Assembly (NCBI RefSeq): GCF_000349845.1
Contig: NC_020829.1
Coordinates: 868,001-932,000, forward strand
Direction: 5' to 3'
Length of the DNA stretch: 64,000 bases
From: Pseudomonas sp. ATCC 13867
GTDB taxonomy: Bacteria > Pseudomonadota > Gammaproteobacteria > Pseudomonadales > Pseudomonadaceae
The notes under the pieces are model-generated. The model saw only the letters and a list, made by a program, of their open reading frames with translations, ran no database searches and was not told the origin of the DNA. The position numbers were made by a program, and so were the translations under genes. Below are positions 22,539 to 32,886 of the stretch, in pieces (position 1 is the stretch's first letter; every line of letters starts with the position of its first letter).

Positions 22539-23699
22539 TTAAGCCCGGTCCTTGAGCGGCACGAACTGCAGATCTTCCGGGCCGACGTAGTTGGCGCTCG
22601 GGCGGATGATCTTGCCGTCGATGCGCTGCTCGATGACGTGGGCGGACCAGCCGGCGGTACGGGCGATCACGAACAGCGGGGTGAACATGGCGGTCGGCAC
22701 GCCCATCATGTGGTAGCTGACGGCGCTGAACCAGTCGAGGTTGGGGAACATCTTCTTGATTTCCCACATCACGCTTTCCAGGCGCTCGGCGATGTCATAC
22801 ATCTTGGTGTTGGACTGCTCGTTCGACAGCTGGTGAGCGACTTCCTTGATCACCTTGTTGCGCGGGTCGGACACGGTGTAGACCGGGTGGCCGAAGCCGA
22901 TCACCACTTCCTTGCGCTCGACGCGGGCACGGATGTCCGCCTCGGCTTCGTTCGGGTTGTCGTAGCGCTTCTGGATCTCGAAGGCCACCTCGTTGGCGCC
23001 GCCGTGTTTCGGGCCGCGCAGCGCGCCGATGGCGCCGGCGATGCAGGAGAACATGTCCGAACCGGTACCGGCGATCACGCGGGAGGTGAAGGTGGAGGCG
23101 TTGAACTCGTGCTCGGCGTACAGGTTGAGCGAGGTGTGCATGGCGCGCACCCAGGACTCGCGGGGCTTCTCGCCGTGCAGCAGGTGCAGGAAGTGGCCGC
23201 CGATGGAGTCGTCGTCGGTCTCGACGTCGATGCGCTTGCCGTTGTGGCTGAAGTGGTACCAGTAGAGCAGCGCGGAGCCCAGGGACGCCATCAGCTTGTC
23301 GGCGATGTCGCGGGCGCCCGGATGGTTGTGGTCGTCCTTCTCCGGCGACAGGCAGCCGAGCACGGACACGGCGGTGCGCATCACGTCCATCGGGTGGGCC
23401 GAGGGCGGCAGGGTTTCCAGGGCGGCCTTGACGCCGGCCGGCAGGCCGCGCAGGGCTTTGAGCTTGGCCTTGTAGCCGGCCAGTTCGGCAGCGTTGGGCA
23501 GCTTGCCGTGGACCAGCAGGTGGGCGATTTCCTCGAAGTCGCAGCGGTTGGCGAAGTCCAGGACGTCATAGCCACGGTAGTGCAGGTCGTTGCCGGTACG
23601 GCCGACGGTGCACAGGGCGGTGTTGCCAGCGGCGGTGCCACTCAGGGCCACGGACTTCTTCGGCTTGAAGCCGGTGGTGGTTTCTGCGGTAGCGCTCAT
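22539..23699 (-). CDS. prpC: 2-methylcitrate synthase
   Basis: A 386-residue citrate synthase family enzyme condensing propionyl-CoA with oxaloacetate, the first committed step of the methylcitrate cycle. Visible motifs are [26 protein letters not shown] (active-site histidine) and [13 protein letters not shown] (second histidine), plus the C-terminal [10 protein letters not shown]. The start at 23699 is preceded by a GAGGAG site. It is followed directly by acnD, and a palindromic repeat separates it from prpB. Confidence 0.96.
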   Translation of the reverse strand: MSATAETTTGFKPKKSVALSGTAAGNTALCTVGRTGNDLHYRGYDVLDFANRCDFEEIAHLLVHGKLPNAAELAGYKAKLKALRGLPAGVKAALETLPPSAHPMDVMRTAVSVLGCLSPEKDDHNHPGARDIADKLMASLGSALLYWYHFSHNGKRIDVETDDDSIGGHFLHLLHGEKPRESWVRAMHTSLNLYAEHEFNASTFTSRVIAGTGSDMFSCIAGAIGALRGPKHGGANEVAFEIQKRYDNPNEAEADIRARVERKEVVIGFGHPVYTVSDPRNKVIKEVAHQLSNEQSNTKMYDIAERLESVMWEIKKMFPNLDWFSAVSYHMMGVPTAMFTPLFVIARTAGWSAHVIEQRIDGKIIRPSANYVGPEDLQFVPLKDRA

Positions 23700-23775
23700 C
23701 GCGTGTCTCCTCATCAAATCCGGTTGCTTGTTCTTGTCCCCCGGCACAGGGCGGGGTATCGGTTCGAATCTGGTT

Positions 23776-23804
23776 GGCGGATAACGCCCTTGGCGTTATG
23801 CGCC
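23776..23804. repeat. Palindromic repeat of another REP family, prpB-prpC spacer
   Basis: GGCGGATAACGCCCTTGGCG continues into TTATGCGCC to make a near-perfect palindrome (GGCG.ATAACGCC/GGCGTTAT.CGCC). I recognise the GGCGGATAACGCC type as a common dispersed palindrome of Pseudomonas. In the prp transcript it would be an intercistronic hairpin. Confidence 0.7.
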
Positions 23805-23827
23805 CTACTCATCGTTCAGTCTCGTGC

Positions 23828-24715
23828 TTACTTCTTGCCGGCTGCGAACAGCGCGTCGAGCTTCTGCTCGAAGGCGTGGTAGCCGATGCGGTCGTACAGC
23901 TCGGCACGGGTCTGCATCAGCTCGATCACGTTCTGCTGGTGGCCTTCCTGGCGGATCGCGGTGTACACGGCTTCGGCGGCCTTGTTGGCGGCGCGGAAGG
24001 CGGACAGCGGATACAGCTGGATGGCCACGCCGACCGAGGCCAGCTCGTCGCGGGTGAACAGCGGGGTGGCGCCGAACTCGGTGATGTTGGCCAGGATCGG
24101 CACGTTCAGCGCATCGACGAAGCGCTTGTAGGTCGGCAGGTCGTAGGCGGCTTCGGCGAAGATCGCATCGGCGCCGGCCTCGACGTAGCGCTGGCAGCGT
24201 TCGATGGCGGCGTCCACGCCTTCGGCCTGGATGGCGTCGGTGCGGGCGATCAGGAAGAAGTTCGGGTCGGTCTTGGCGTCGGCGGCGGCTTTCACGCGGT
24301 CGGCCATTTCCTCGACGGAGACGATTTCCTTGCCCGGACGGTGACCGCAGCGCTTGGCGCCAACCTGGTCCTCGATGTGGGCGGCAGCGGCGCCGGCCTT
24401 GATCAGGTTCTTCACGGTGCGCTCGATGTTGAAGGCGCTGGGGCCGAAGCCGGTGTCGATGTCCACCAGCAGCGGCAGGTCGCAGACGTCGGTGATGCGG
24501 CGCACGTCGGTGAGCACGTCGTCCAGGGTATTGATGCCCAGGTCCGGCAGGCCGAGGGAGCCCGCCGCCACGCCGCCACCGGAGAGGTAGATGGCCTTGA
24601 AGCCGGCGCGCTTGGCCAGCAGCGCGTGGTTGGCGTTGATCGCGCCGATCACCTGCAGCGGCTTTTCTTCGGCAAGGGCTTCACGGAAACGTTGACCGGC
24701 GGTCTTGTAGCTCAT
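23828..24715 (-). CDS. prpB: 2-methylisocitrate lyase
   Basis: A 295-residue member of the isocitrate lyase/PEP mutase superfamily, cleaving 2-methylisocitrate to pyruvate and succinate. Visible are the substrate loop [14 protein letters not shown] (about residues 45-58), the metal-binding VDIDTGFG, the catalytic KRCGHRPGK (about 120-128) and ARTDA. It is the first enzyme gene of the leftward operon, beginning 3 bp after the prpR stop. Confidence 0.97.
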   Translation of the reverse strand: MSYKTAGQRFREALAEEKPLQVIGAINANHALLAKRAGFKAIYLSGGGVAAGSLGLPDLGINTLDDVLTDVRRITDVCDLPLLVDIDTGFGPSAFNIERTVKNLIKAGAAAAHIEDQVGAKRCGHRPGKEIVSVEEMADRVKAAADAKTDPNFFLIARTDAIQAEGVDAAIERCQRYVEAGADAIFAEAAYDLPTYKRFVDALNVPILANITEFGATPLFTRDELASVGVAIQLYPLSAFRAANKAAEAVYTAIRQEGHQQNVIELMQTRAELYDRIGYHAFEQKLDALFAAGKK

Positions 24716-24718
24716 TGT

Positions 24719-25423
24719 TCACCTCGTTTGTTGGTGGGCGTCCAGGTAGTGACGCTCCACATTGCGTTTCGAGGCGCCGATGTGACGGCGCATCAGCAAC
24801 TCGGCCAGTTCGCCGTCACGGTCGGCGATGGCATCGAGAATCCGGTGGTGCTCGGCGAAGGCCTGGCGCGGCCGGTTGGGCGTCGCCGAGAACTGCAGAC
24901 GGTACATGCGCACCAGCTGGTACAGCTCGCCGCAGAGCATGCGGGTGAGGGTGCGGTTGCCGCTGCCCTGGATGATCCGATAGTGGAAGTCGTAGTCGCC
25001 TTCCTGCTGGTAGTAGCCGCGGCCGGCCTGGAACGCCTCGTCGCGCTCGTGGGTGTCGAGCACCCGGCGCAGCTCGTCGATCTCGGCCTGGCTCATGCGC
25101 TCGGCGGCGAGGCGGCAGGCCATGCCTTCGAGGGACTCGCGGATCTCGTAGAGCTCCAGCAGCTCTTCGTGGCTCAGCGACACCACCCGCGCGCCGACGT
25201 GCGGCACGCGCACCAGCAGTTTCTGGCCTTCCAGGCGGTGGATCGCCTCGCGCAGCGGGCCGCGGCTGATGCCGTAGGTGCGCGCCAGTTCCGGCTCGGA
25301 AATCTTGCTGCCGGGGGCGATCTCGCCTTTGACGATGGCCGACTGGATCTTGCGGAACACGTGTTCCGACAGAGTTTCGCTGTCGTCCGCAACAAGGCTT
25401 GGCAGGGGCAGGCTATCGTTCAT
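24719..25423 (-). CDS. prpR: GntR (FadR subfamily) regulator of the methylcitrate operon
   Basis: A 234-residue transcription factor with an N-terminal winged helix (EPELARTYGISRGPLREAIHRLE, about residues 43-65) and a C-terminal FCD ligand domain containing D..FH..I and H..I..AI histidine motifs for a metal. It is the first gene of the prp operon, and two GTCGACAAT operators lie just upstream, suggesting autoregulation. It corresponds to PA0797. It is unrelated to the sigma-54-dependent PrpR of enteric bacteria. The ligand is probably 2-methylcitrate or a related cycle intermediate (inference). Confidence 0.9.
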   Translation of the reverse strand: MNDSLPLPSLVADDSETLSEHVFRKIQSAIVKGEIAPGSKISEPELARTYGISRGPLREAIHRLEGQKLLVRVPHVGARVVSLSHEELLELYEIRESLEGMACRLAAERMSQAEIDELRRVLDTHERDEAFQAGRGYYQQEGDYDFHYRIIQGSGNRTLTRMLCGELYQLVRMYRLQFSATPNRPRQAFAEHHRILDAIADRDGELAELLMRRHIGASKRNVERHYLDAHQQTR

Positions 25424-25426
25424 GGT

Positions 25427-25435
25427 GTCGACAAT
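25427..25435. promoter_or_regulatory. PrpR operator, copy A
   Basis: GTCGACAAT, immediately upstream of the prpR start codon on its coding strand, where binding would block the ribosome-binding or promoter region. Confidence 0.6.
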
Positions 25436-25496
25436 CTTCTTGATGTGCGGCGAAAGCTACCCCTCCAGGGCGCCTTGGTCAATGAAGAACTGATGA

Positions 25497-25508
25497 ATTG
25501 TCGACAAT
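25497..25508. promoter_or_regulatory. PrpR operator, copy B (perfect palindrome)
   Basis: ATTGTCGACAAT is a perfect 12-bp palindrome of the type bound by FadR-subfamily GntR proteins. It is 62 bp beyond copy A, between prpR and the divergent methyltransferase gene. Confidence 0.7.
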
Positions 25509-25651
25509 CGTCTAACAAGCCCCTGGGTTTATGCCCGGCCGGGCCGGTCAGCCGGAGGCGTTGTCCGCGAGAATGGCGGATATCCCCTCGTCAGGACCTG
25601 TGCCGGCGCCGCCCAGGCCCGCTAGGATCGGCGGAAAAACGGAGACTGCGC

Positions 25652-26263
25652 ATGGAACTCTACGACCGCTATATCCTGCCCCGGCTGATCGATTTCGCCT
25701 GCGGCATGGGCGATGTGATGAAGCAGCGCTCGCTGCTGGTGCCCCGCGCCCACGGCCGGGTGCTGGAGATCGGCCTGGGTACCGGGCTGAACCTGTCGTT
25801 CTACGATCCGGCGAAAGTGTCGACAATCGTCGGCGTCGATCCGGCGGCGCAGATGCAGAAGCTGGCCCGCGAGCGCGCCGCGCGCATCGGCATCCCGGTG
25901 GAGATGGTGGCGCTGGAGCTGGGCGAGATCCGCGCCGAGGCCGGCAGTTTCGACAGCATCGTCTGTACCTTCACCCTGTGCAGCATCCCCGATGCGCTGG
26001 CGGCGCTGAAGGAAATGCGCCGGGTGCTCAAGCCGGGCGGCGAGCTTTTTTTCTGCGAACACGGCCTGGCGCCGGACGCCAGCGTGCGCGCCTGGCAGCA
26101 CCGGCTGACGCCGGTGTGGAAGCCGCTGGCCGGCGGCTGTCACCTCGACCGCGACATGCCGGCGCTGCTCCAGGCCGGCGGCTTCACGCTGCGCGAGCTG
26201 GTCCAGGACTACCTGCCGGGCCCCCGGCCGATGACCTATGTCTACCGCGGCGTGGCCGACTGA
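25652..26263 (+). CDS. pmtA: SAM-dependent methyltransferase, PmtA-like
   Basis: A 203-residue class I methyltransferase, probably a phosphatidylethanolamine N-methyltransferase as PA0798 (PmtA) by position. The SAM motif is VLEIGLGTGLNLSFY (about residues 37-51), with the acidic GVDPAAQM following and post-motif VCTFTLCSIPD and VLKPGGELFFCEHG. The ATG at 25652 has GGAGA upstream. It is divergent from prpR, and a third copy of GTCGACAAT lies inside it at 25817-25828. Substrate identity is an inference from synteny. Confidence 0.8.
   Translation: MELYDRYILPRLIDFACGMGDVMKQRSLLVPRAHGRVLEIGLGTGLNLSFYDPAKVSTIVGVDPAAQMQKLARERAARIGIPVEMVALELGEIRAEAGSFDSIVCTFTLCSIPDALAALKEMRRVLKPGGELFFCEHGLAPDASVRAWQHRLTPVWKPLAGGCHLDRDMPALLQAGGFTLRELVQDYLPGPRPMTYVYRGVAD
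25817..25828. promoter_or_regulatory. Third PrpR-type site, inside pmtA
   Basis: GTGTCGACAATC repeats the operator core and extends the match with copy B to GTCGACAATCGTC. It lies about 165 bp inside the pmtA coding region and may be a looping or auxiliary operator, or chance. Confidence 0.35.
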
Positions 26264-26272
26264 GCTGGCTCG

Positions 26273-26358
26273 GAGCCTGTTTGACTCGCTGGCGCTCGCT
26301 ACTCCCGTTGTTCGCTGTGCCTTGTTCTGTCCTGGTTCGGGAGATCGTGAACAGGCTC
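26273..26358. mobile_element. MITE-like element 1 (86 bp), GAGCCTGTT ends
   Basis: Inverted ends GAGCCTGTT at both sides; the right end read inwards continues CACGATCTC. It abuts the TGA stop of the small leftward gene. It shares ends and flanks with the element at 50634-50773 but is shorter. Confidence 0.6.
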
Positions 26359-26601
26359 TCAGGCGGCGCGATGCAGCGGGGTGACGCTGAGGATGTGCGA
26401 ACTGGCGAGGAACAGGTCCTGTACCGCGCCGCTGGGCGCTTCGCCGTTCTGGCAGTCGTCCAGGCGCACCATGACGGGCGCATGGCCTTCGTGCAGGGCC
26501 AGGAAGTCTTCCCGGCTGATGCGGCCGTGAAGGATGCGTTGCGGGCGGTAGGGAGACCAGGTCTCCACTTCGACCCAGAGGCTATCGGGATCGTGATGCA
26601 T
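26359..26601 (-). CDS. Small conserved hypothetical protein
   Basis: An 80-residue soluble protein beginning MHHDPDSLWVEVETWSPYRP, with no signal or membrane segment and a conserved-looking RISREDFLALHEGHAPVMV core. I do not recognise a domain. Its TGA stop is directly followed by the GAGCCTGTT terminus of a MITE-like element. Its strong codon bias and absence of low-complexity sequence support a real gene. Confidence 0.65.
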   Translation of the reverse strand: MHHDPDSLWVEVETWSPYRPQRILHGRISREDFLALHEGHAPVMVRLDDCQNGEAPSGAVQDLFLASSHILSVTPLHRAA

Positions 26602-26717
26602 GGCGGATGGTCCGGTGGGAAAAATGGGGTACCTACTCTAGACAGCGGATCTGGACCAAATTCATCGGGGACCTCCGATAAATTTGTAGGAAATTATGTT
26701 CATCTGGGGTGCTCGCC

Positions 26718-27611
26718 CTACGGCAATGCTGCAAAAGCGGCCGCCCAGTCCTTGGCGAAGGCTTCGAACGGTGTCGTCGTGGTATTGGCCGGCGAGCGAG
26801 CCTCCCGCGCACGCACTCGCCCGCTGTTGATCGCCTCGGCCAGTTCCGCGTAGCAGCCCGCCACGCTGGCGGAGCAACCGGCCTCCTGCAGGGCCGTGGC
26901 CAGTTCCTCCGGCGACACCTGGACATAGGGCAACTGCGGTTTGCCGATGGCGGCGCCGAGCAGGCGGGTGGCTTCGGCGTAGCCGAGGTCGCGCTGGCCG
27001 AGCAGTTCGCGAGTCGCCACGCCCTGCCAGTCCCGTTCGAGCAGGGCGCGGCTGGCGGCATCGGCTACGTCGGCGGTGGCAATCATGGGGACCGGCACGT
27101 CCGGCGCCACCGCGTCGCTGTAGCAGCCGCAGGCGCGGACGATTTCCAGCGCGCCGTAGAGGTTCTCGAACAGCGCGCCGGAACGCAGCATCAGTACGTT
27201 CACCTCCGCCGGCAGCGTGCGCAGGCGCTGTTCCTGGTCGTGCATGCTGATGATCGGCCCGCTGCCGGACGACAGATCCGCCCCGACGCTGCTGAGGAAC
27301 ACCACACGGCGCACGCCGCTGCTGCGGATGGCGTGCAGGATGGCCTCGCCCTGGGCGGCCTGCCGGTTGCGGTAATCCTCGGTGTCCGGCCCGTAGGCGA
27401 GCAGCGTGTAGACCGCCTCGGCGCCCTGGAAGGCCTTGCCGAGGAAGTCGGCGTCGTCCGGCTCGCCGATGGCGATCTGCGCGCCGGCTTCGGCCAGTGG
27501 CGCCAGGCGTTCGGCATTGCGCCCGAGGGCGCGGACCGGCACGCCGGCATTGAGCAGGGTCTGGCAGATTCTTGAACCGGTGCGACCGGTGGCGCCCATT
27601 ACGGTGATCAT
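26718..27611 (-). CDS. NmrA-like NAD(P)-binding protein
   Basis: A 297-residue atypical short-chain dehydrogenase of the NmrA/SDR_a5 group. The N terminus MITVMGATGRTGSRICQTLL is the dinucleotide-binding loop. VVFLSSVGADLSSGSG follows near residue 105. Proteins of this type act as redox sensors or quinone/flavonoid reductases. It is divergent from the AraC gene at 27781, so the pair may be a regulator and target. Confidence 0.85.
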   Translation of the reverse strand: MITVMGATGRTGSRICQTLLNAGVPVRALGRNAERLAPLAEAGAQIAIGEPDDADFLGKAFQGAEAVYTLLAYGPDTEDYRNRQAAQGEAILHAIRSSGVRRVVFLSSVGADLSSGSGPIISMHDQEQRLRTLPAEVNVLMLRSGALFENLYGALEIVRACGCYSDAVAPDVPVPMIATADVADAASRALLERDWQGVATRELLGQRDLGYAEATRLLGAAIGKPQLPYVQVSPEELATALQEAGCSASVAGCYAELAEAINSGRVRAREARSPANTTTTPFEAFAKDWAAAFAALP

Positions 27612-27780
27612 GGCGATGTCCTCGTGGTGGGCCTGTCCCGCGGCGCCCGCCGTGGGTTCGTTGGCTTAGGGCCAGTCTCACGCGGAAGGGCCGGACGGTT
27701 AATGCCTGGGAGTCGCTATTTCATGCTCATTCGTCCAGAGGTGTTGGACGTTGGCGGCGCGGCGGGCCAGTCTCGACTCC

Positions 27781-28749
27781 ATGAAACCGTCGCCCGCTTT
27801 TGCCGAGCCGACCGATGCCTGGGCCTCCATCGATCCCCTGGGCGAGGCCCTGCATTTCCTGCGTATGAGCGGGACCTTCTACTGCCGCTCGGAATTTACC
27901 GCGCCCTGGGGCCTGGAGCTGCCGGCCATGCCGCAGTGCCTGATGTTCCACGTGCTGACCGTGGGCGAGTGCTGGCTGGAGGCGGACGGTGAGGCGCCGC
28001 GCCGGTTGGCGCCCGGCGATCTGCTGCTGGTGCCCCACGGCGAAGGGCACCGCTTGGTCAGCGCCCCGGGCGAAGCAGCGGCGGGGCTGTTCGGCCTGCC
28101 ACGCGCCTACGCCAGCGACCGCTACGAAGTGCTGCGCCAGGGCGGCGGGGGCGAGCCGACGGCGATGATCTGCGGCGCGGTGCGTTTCGACCATCCCGCC
28201 GCGCTGCAACTGGTGCGTTTGCTGCCGCGTGTGCTGGAGGCGCGGATCAGCGATCCCGGGCAGCGCGACTGGCTGCTGAGCACGCTGCGGCTGATGGAGG
28301 ACGAGGCGCGGGCGATGCGGCCGGGCGGAGAGACGGTGATCACCCGGCTGGCCGACATCCTGGTGATCCAGGCCATCCGCGTCTGGATCGAGCAGGACCC
28401 GGCGGCGCAGATCGGCTGGCTTGGCGCATTGCAGGATCGCCAGCTCGGCCGTGCGCTGAGCCTGATCCACCGAGAGCCGGCGCGGGACTGGAGCCTGGTG
28501 GCGCTGGCCGAAGCGGCGGCCATGTCCCGCTCGGCCTTCGCCGCGCGTTTCGCCGAGCAGGTCGGCATGCCGGCCATGCACTACGTCACCCGCTGGCGCA
28601 TGCATGTGGCGCTGGGCTGGCTGCAGGAGCGCGAGATCGCCGTGGCGGAATTGGCCGAGCGTCTGGGCTACCAGTCCGAGGCTGCGTTCAGCCGGGCGTT
28701 CAAGCGCTGTATCGGTGTTTCGCCGGGGAGCGTGCGGCGCAGCCTGTAG
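27781..28749 (+). CDS. AraC family regulator with cupin sensor
   Basis: A 322-residue regulator. Residues about 25-195 form the Cupin_6 type sensor common in Pseudomonas AraC proteins (ECWLEADGEAPRRLAPGDLLLVPHGEGH). The C-terminal 100 residues hold both helix-turn-helix units (LVALAEAAAMSRSAFAARF and VAELAERLGYQSEAAFSRAFKR). The ATG at 27781 lacks a strong ribosome binding site. It probably controls the divergent NmrA-like gene, a very common pairing. The inducer is unknown. Confidence 0.88.
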   Translation: MKPSPAFAEPTDAWASIDPLGEALHFLRMSGTFYCRSEFTAPWGLELPAMPQCLMFHVLTVGECWLEADGEAPRRLAPGDLLLVPHGEGHRLVSAPGEAAAGLFGLPRAYASDRYEVLRQGGGGEPTAMICGAVRFDHPAALQLVRLLPRVLEARISDPGQRDWLLSTLRLMEDEARAMRPGGETVITRLADILVIQAIRVWIEQDPAAQIGWLGALQDRQLGRALSLIHREPARDWSLVALAEAAAMSRSAFAARFAEQVGMPAMHYVTRWRMHVALGWLQEREIAVAELAERLGYQSEAAFSRAFKRCIGVSPGSVRRSL

Positions 28750-28806
28750 GGTCGTGCGATCGCGCGTACGTGACGGGGAATGACGGAGTCAGCCTTCCGG
28801 GGCAGG

Positions 28807-28880
28807 TTCGCGAGCAAGCTCGCTCCTACGAAGAGCACCGTCGTGCAGAGTTGGCCTGTAGGAGTGAGCTTGCTCGCGAA
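28807..28880. repeat. REP pair in reversed arrangement
   Basis: Reverse arm 28807-28830 then forward arm 28857-28880, with 26 bp between. The forward arm has one change (GGAGTGAGC). It is the same tail-out order as at 10902-10969. Confidence 0.85.
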
Positions 28881-28935
28881 CCGCACGGCACGATGGCCAG
28901 TGCAGCCGGAGGCCGCTCCCAAGAAGGCGCGCTGA

Positions 28936-29385
28936 TCAGAGCTGGATATCGTCGCGGATCAGTACGCAGGTGCAGCCGTCGTTGTCTTCGCGCCAGTCGT
29001 GGAGGAAGTACATCTGGATCTTGCCGGCATCCATGACGGCCAGGAAATCGCCCACTTCCGGAACGAAGAAGGCCGGCGTGCCCGGCTCGGCTTCGGCCTC
29101 CAGGCGGGCGTTGAAGAACAGCGCCGGGTCGGCGTCGTCGAAGAACTCTTCGCGCTCGGCGGCGTCCCACTCGACGGGGGCTTCGAAGGGACCGAGGAAG
29201 AGGACCTTGGCGTCGCCCATGTCGAGTTCTTCGGCGTCCGGGTCGTTGTCGTCCGGGCGGTAGACGTTGGCGTCCAGCGCCTCGGTACTGGCGAGGATGG
29301 CGCGGCGAGCGGCCATGCGCTGCTGCGGGTCGACGCCGGCGTCGGCACAGAGCTGGTTCCAGAGGGTTTCGGCTTGGGTGGACAT
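28936..29385 (-). CDS. Conserved hypothetical acidic protein
   Basis: A 149-residue, strongly acidic cytosolic protein. It begins MSTQAETLWNQLCADAGVDP and has an Asp/Glu-rich middle (DDNDPDAEELDMGDAK; EREEFFDDADPALFF). The start at 29385 is preceded by GGGAG; a longer frame adds an implausible extension. No domain is recognised. It is a single leftward gene flanked by REP pairs on both sides. Confidence 0.7.
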   Translation of the reverse strand: MSTQAETLWNQLCADAGVDPQQRMAARRAILASTEALDANVYRPDDNDPDAEELDMGDAKVLFLGPFEAPVEWDAAEREEFFDDADPALFFNARLEAEAEPGTPAFFVPEVGDFLAVMDAGKIQMYFLHDWREDNDGCTCVLIRDDIQL

Positions 29386-29480
29386 GGGGGCTCCCGCTCG
29401 TGCGGCCGGTGGAAAGGGCGATAGTGTCCGGGACACTTCACTTCAGATCAATGGGGCGCTCCGCCGCGTGGCTTTTCGAT

Positions 29481-29561
29481 TGTAGGAGCGAGCTTGCTCG
29501 CGAACGCTTTTCGCCGGGGATCACGATATAGGGCGGGTTCGCGGGCAAGCTCGCTCCTACG
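29481..29561. repeat. REPIN downstream of aauR
   Basis: Forward arm 29481-29504 and reverse arm 29538-29561, the reverse arm with one substitution (GCGGGCAAGC). It ends 18 bp from the aauR stop. Confidence 0.9.
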
Positions 29562-29579
29562 AAGAGCCGATTGCGTCGT

Positions 29580-30910
<1,331 letters not shown>

Positions 30911-30914
<4 letters not shown>

Positions 30915-32764
30915 GCAGGGTTCTCCAGGGCAGGCAGCAGCGGCAGGTAGAGCTCGAAGGCGGTGCCGCCGGCCTCCGGGTAGGCCACGCTCAGGCTGCC
31001 GCCGGCGGCGGTGGCGAGGCTGGCCGAAAGGGTCAGGCCCAGGCCCAGGCCGAGTTCGCCGGGCTTGGTGGTGAAGAAGGGTTCGAACAGGTGCGCTCGC
31101 GCGTCCTGCGGTATGCCGGGGCCGTTGTCGCGGACCACCAGGCGGTAGTGGTCGTCGCCCTCGATGCGGCCTTCCAGCCAGAGCTGGCGGTCGTCCTGCG
31201 GGCTCATGGCGTCCAGCGCGTTGGCGACCAGGTTGACCAGGATCTGCTCCAGGCGGGTCTGGTCGATAGCCAGGCGGGCGTCGGGGAAGTCGCGGTGCAG
31301 GCTCACCGGCACCTGCTTGAGGCGCACCTGCAGGACCATCACCGCGGCATCCACCGCCTTGCCCAGGCTGGCCTGGCCGTGGTCGTCGGCGCGCCGGGCG
31401 AAGGCGCGCAGGCTGGCGGTGATGCGGCCCATGCGGTCAACCATTTCGTTGATGGCGACCAGGTTGCTGCTGGCGATGTCCAGCTTGCCGCGCGCCAGGA
31501 AGCGCACGGTGTTGCCCGAAAGGGTGCGCAATGCCGCCAGCGGCTGGTTGAGCTCGTGGGCGATGCTGGTGGACATCTGCCCGATCACCGCCAGCTTGCC
31601 GGCCTGCACCAGGCGGTCCTGGGCCTTGCGCAGGGTGTCTTCGGCCTGGCGGCGTTCGCGGATCTGTTCACGCAGGTGCTGGTTGCTGGCGCGCAGATCG
31701 CTGGTGCGCTCGGCGATGCGCCGCTCCAGGGCGTTGTTGGCCTGCTCCAGCGCCTCACGGGCGGCGAGGCGGGTGGCGATGACCTTGCGCCGCTCGTTCC
31801 AGGCGATCAGCAGGAAGGCCAGCAGGGCGAAGCCCAGGGCGGCGAGCATGCCGTGGATCATGGCTTCGCGGCGTACGTCGTGGAGCGGGCTGAGCAGGGT
31901 GAAGTTCCACGAGGTGTCCTTCAGCCGGCGGGTCTGCATCAGGTAGCTGACGGGGTTGTGGCCGTCGGCTTCGGGCGATTGCGGCGGGAAGCTGATTTCT
32001 TCCACGCCCTCGCCCAGGGGACGGCGGGCCAGCGGCTGCCATTCGTTGAGCGCCCACCAGTAGTACTGCAGGCTGCGCGCCAGGCGCTCCTTGTCGTCGG
32101 CGCTCAGCGGGCGTACCGCCTTCAGGCGCAGGGCGGGATCGCTGGAGAGGATGATGATGCCGTTCTCGTCGCTGACGAAGGCTTGCAGGCGGGCTTTTTC
32201 CCAGCGCTCTTCGAGCGCCTCCATCTTCACCTTGACCACCGCCACGCCGATGATCCTGTCGCCGCTGACCAGGCCGTGGGCCAGGTAGTAGCCCGGCTCG
32301 CCGGAGGTGCTGTCCATGCCGTAGAAGCGTCCGGGGCGGCCGGCCATTGCGTCCTGGAAGTAGGCGCGGAACGACTGGTCCTCGCCCTGGTAGCTTTCCA
32401 CGTTCTGCCAGTTGCTGGTGGCCAGCACTCGTCCGGAGGTGTCCAGCAGGTAGATGGCACGGCTGCCGGCGCGGCGGTTCAAGCCTTCGAGGTAGGCATT
32501 GACCAGGTTGCGGTTGTAGGGGGAGGGATCGAGCAGCAGGCGCGTGACGTTCTTTTCCAGCTCCAGCACGCTGGGCAGGTAGGTGTAGCGGCTCATCTCG
32601 CTCTCCACGCCGCGGGCGTGCAGTTCGAGCTGGCGTTCGCCGCTGCCGATCAGGGCGCGGGTGCCGGCGCCGTCGCTGATCAGGTAGCCGCCATAGCCGA
32701 AGCCCAGGGTGAGCAGGAGCAGCAGGATAGGCAACAGGAAGTTGCGCAGCAGGCGTGGCTTCAC
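30911..32764 (-). CDS. aauS: Sensor histidine kinase for acidic amino acids
   Basis: About 617 residues. Membrane segment 1 is near residues 8-28, followed by a periplasmic cache-like sensor of about 250 residues, membrane segment 2 (AALGFALLAFLLIAW), a coiled coil, and the DctB-type kinase core. The H box is IAHELNQPLAALRTL, the N box NLVANALDAM, then DNGPGI and GLGLGLTLS. The GTG at 32764 is the most plausible start because the hydrophobic segment follows at once; no strong ribosome binding site is seen, so an in-frame TTG six codons earlier is possible. It should phosphorylate AauR on sensing glutamate or aspartate. Confidence 0.9.
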
Positions 32765-32886
32765 GGTAAGCGATGATGGCAATGGGCTGGACGCGCATTG
32801 CAGCACAGTCGCCGGGACCGAACCAGCCCGACGCCGGGGGGCGGCGATGGACTGGCTCGGGTACCACACGGTGCGCCTCGCGCGAG

